A DNA stretch of 64,000 nucleotides from positions 310,001-374,000 of the forward strand of contig NZ_CDPP01000006.1 in the NCBI RefSeq assembly GCF_000829905.1, written 5' to 3'. Below, in pieces: positions 62,755 to 64,000 of the stretch (within the stretch, counting starts at the first letter, position 1; each line of letters opens with the position of its first letter). Both the position numbers and the translations under genes were made by a program. The stretch comes from Beduini massiliensis. Its GTDB lineage: Bacteria > Bacillota_I > Bacilli_A > Erysipelotrichales > Coprobacillaceae. The notes under the pieces are model-generated. The model ran no database searches, had not been told where the DNA came from, and saw nothing but the letters and a program-made list of their open reading frames with translations.

Positions 62755-64000
62755 TATGTTCTCCTTTTAAATCGATTAGCCGTGCTTGTAATGCATGAAT
62801 TTTCCCGGTTTGCTTTACCATAATCTTTTGCCCACTAGTAAAAATAACCGGTGAAACCAACGATTTACCTTGTTTGATAATATAAGCCCGATCTACTTCT
62901 GCCAATTTATCCCCTTGCTTAATTCTATCCCCTGCTTTTACTAAGGGAATAAATCCTTTTCCCTGTAAAGCAACTGTATCCATGCCGATATGAATCAATA
63001 CTTCCAATCCATTCTCACTTTTAATACCATAAGCATGCCCGGTCGGATAAGTCATCACAACTTCCCCATCAAAGGGTGCATACACGGCATTCCCCTCTAG
63101 TGCAATCGCAAAACCATCTCCCATTAGGCGTTGTGAAAAGACTTGATCTTCCACCTCTTCTAAGGGCATCATGATCCCTTCCATCGGCGAAAGAAAGAAC
63201 GCAGACCCTTTTGGCTTTAATCGTAGTTTTCCCACAATAAACGTCAGTATAAAGGATATCCCTACCGCCATCAGCAAGGCCAGAAGATAAGAAGGAATAA
63301 ATTGCGGCAGGATTGAAAAGATGCCCGGTAATCCGCCTACTCCAATAGAGGCTGCCATGATCTGCTGATGCACCGCATACAAGGCGGCACAACTGCTGCC
63401 AATCACCGCACAAACAAAAGGAAACCCGTATTTTTTATTCACACCAAACAAGGCAGGTTCGGTTACGCCAAACATACAAGAGACACAAGCAGGCACATTT
63501 ACCGCCTGACGTGACTTGTCTTTTCTTTGCAGACAGATCATTCCCAATACAGCTGATCCTTGTGCCACATTCGCTAAAGCGATCAAAGGCCAAAGCATCG
63601 TTCCGCCAAAACTGCTGATATACTGTAAGTCCAGTAAGGTTGTGATATGATGCATACCTGTCATCACCAAAAACATATAACCACCACCAAACAATATGGC
63701 AGTCAAATAAGAAAGCGGTGAAGTAAAAAGAAAATAAAGCAGATCAGCTAACCCTCCGCCAATTAAACTTCCTAAAGGCGCTAAAATAAATTGTGTCAGT
63801 AACACTGCACTCACGAGTGAACCAAAAGGAACACTCAGCATACTGATCGATTCCGGTGATAACTTTCTAAAGAAACGCTCTAAATAAACTAAGGCAAATC
63901 CGGCTAAAATTGCCGGAATGACTTCAGATGGATATCCTTGAATACTGTCCATCTGTAAAGTGGGGCTAAGTAAACTCGGAGACACCATAGTAATGCCTAA
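62741..64000 (-). CDS. treP: PTS trehalose-type transporter EIIC-EIIA part, N-terminus outside the window
   Basis: The frame is open to the window edge, so the protein is partial: 419 codons are visible. Residues near the start (LGITMVSPSLL) belong to EIIC, with about eight helices and the loop FGVTEPALFGVNKKYGFPF. The last ~150 residues form a glucose-type EIIA with the phospho-acceptor His in VLIHIGMDTVALQGKGF. The EIIB domain with its Cys is presumably encoded beyond 64000. Transport and phosphorylation of trehalose feed TreC; the EIIA fusion means that no separate Crr is required. Gene name rests on the treC neighbour. Confidence 0.85.
   Translation of the reverse strand, partial: LGITMVSPSLLSPTLQMDSIQGYPSEVIPAILAGFALVYLERFFRKLSPESISMLSVPFGSLVSAVLLTQFILAPLGSLIGGGLADLLYFLFTSPLSYLTAILFGGGYMFLVMTGMHHITTLLDLQYISSFGGTMLWPLIALANVAQGSAVLGMICLQRKDKSRQAVNVPACVSCMFGVTEPALFGVNKKYGFPFVCAVIGSSCAALYAVHQQIMAASIGVGGLPGIFSILPQFIPSYLLALLMAVGISFILTFIVGKLRLKPKGSAFFLSPMEGIMMPLEEVEDQVFSQRLMGDGFAIALEGNAVYAPFDGEVVMTYPTGHAYGIKSENGLEVLIHIGMDTVALQGKGFIPLVKAGDRIKQGDKLAEVDRAYIIKQGKSLVSPVIFTSGQKIMVKQTGKIHALQARLIDLKGEHNEEL

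Noticed and set aside
60584-64000. Trehalose genes and the GNAT gene as one operon
   Set aside because: A gap of about 60 bases with a strong independent ribosome binding site and no functional link; co-transcription is possible but not supported.

Overview
The window is AT-rich Bacillota DNA. Gene order, the Leu T-box leader, Firmicutes-type promoters and ribosome binding sites, and an anaerobic gene set (AdhE, NfnAB, radical SAM, Rrf2) suggest a gut-type anaerobe, plausibly of the Erysipelotrichales. That placement is inference from content; no rRNA or marker tree is available here. No tRNA, rRNA or CRISPR array was seen.

Layout: (1) 1-4.3 kb: ywiB-argS-rpoE, with a class A penicillin-binding protein divergent from it. 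(2) 4.3-8 kb: the fruR-fruK-fruA fructose PTS operon with candidate operators. (3) 8-24 kb: housekeeping and small accessory genes (HD phosphohydrolase, purine nucleoside phosphorylase, Nudix, acyltransferases, YitT, MATE, radical SAM, orphan PTS IIB, a GntR-controlled ABC exporter, the NfnAB electron-bifurcating pair, an epimerase, HAD phosphatase). (4) 23.7-32.5 kb: a P-II-like protein next to an unusual membrane protein with a possible permuted papain-like domain, VanZ, adhE with a rich regulatory region, rhodanese, LysR and a split chromate transporter. (5) 32.6-46.4 kb, accessory: a giant protein of about 25 Sel1 repeats, then XRE, serine resolvase, Rrf2 and a 1559-residue cell-wall adhesin, then a 2.85 kb decayed mobile element. 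(6) 46.4-50.4 kb: DUF1893, GNAT, SDR, GGDEF and VanZ genes. (7) 50.6-60.5 kb: one T-box-controlled branched-chain amino acid operon, leuA-ilvN-ilvC-leuC-leuD-leuB-ilvD-ilvB. (8) 60.6-64 kb: GNAT and the trehalose genes treC and treP (treP runs off the window).

The most notable object is the element at 43022-45870. It splits a gene for an XRE/zinc-ribbon protein exactly between two codons, with only a GG dinucleotide shared at both junctions. Joining 42908-43021 to 45871-46335 restores a 192-residue open frame. That is the signature of a large serine recombinase. Inside are the 3' end of such a recombinase, a frameshifted MobT/Orf20-type rolling-circle relaxase fragment fused to it by deletion, an upstream GC-rich hairpin resembling a Tn916/ICEBs1-type oriT, and an apparently intact cargo of a MarR regulator plus a SASA-family (sialate O-acetylesterase-like) esterase.
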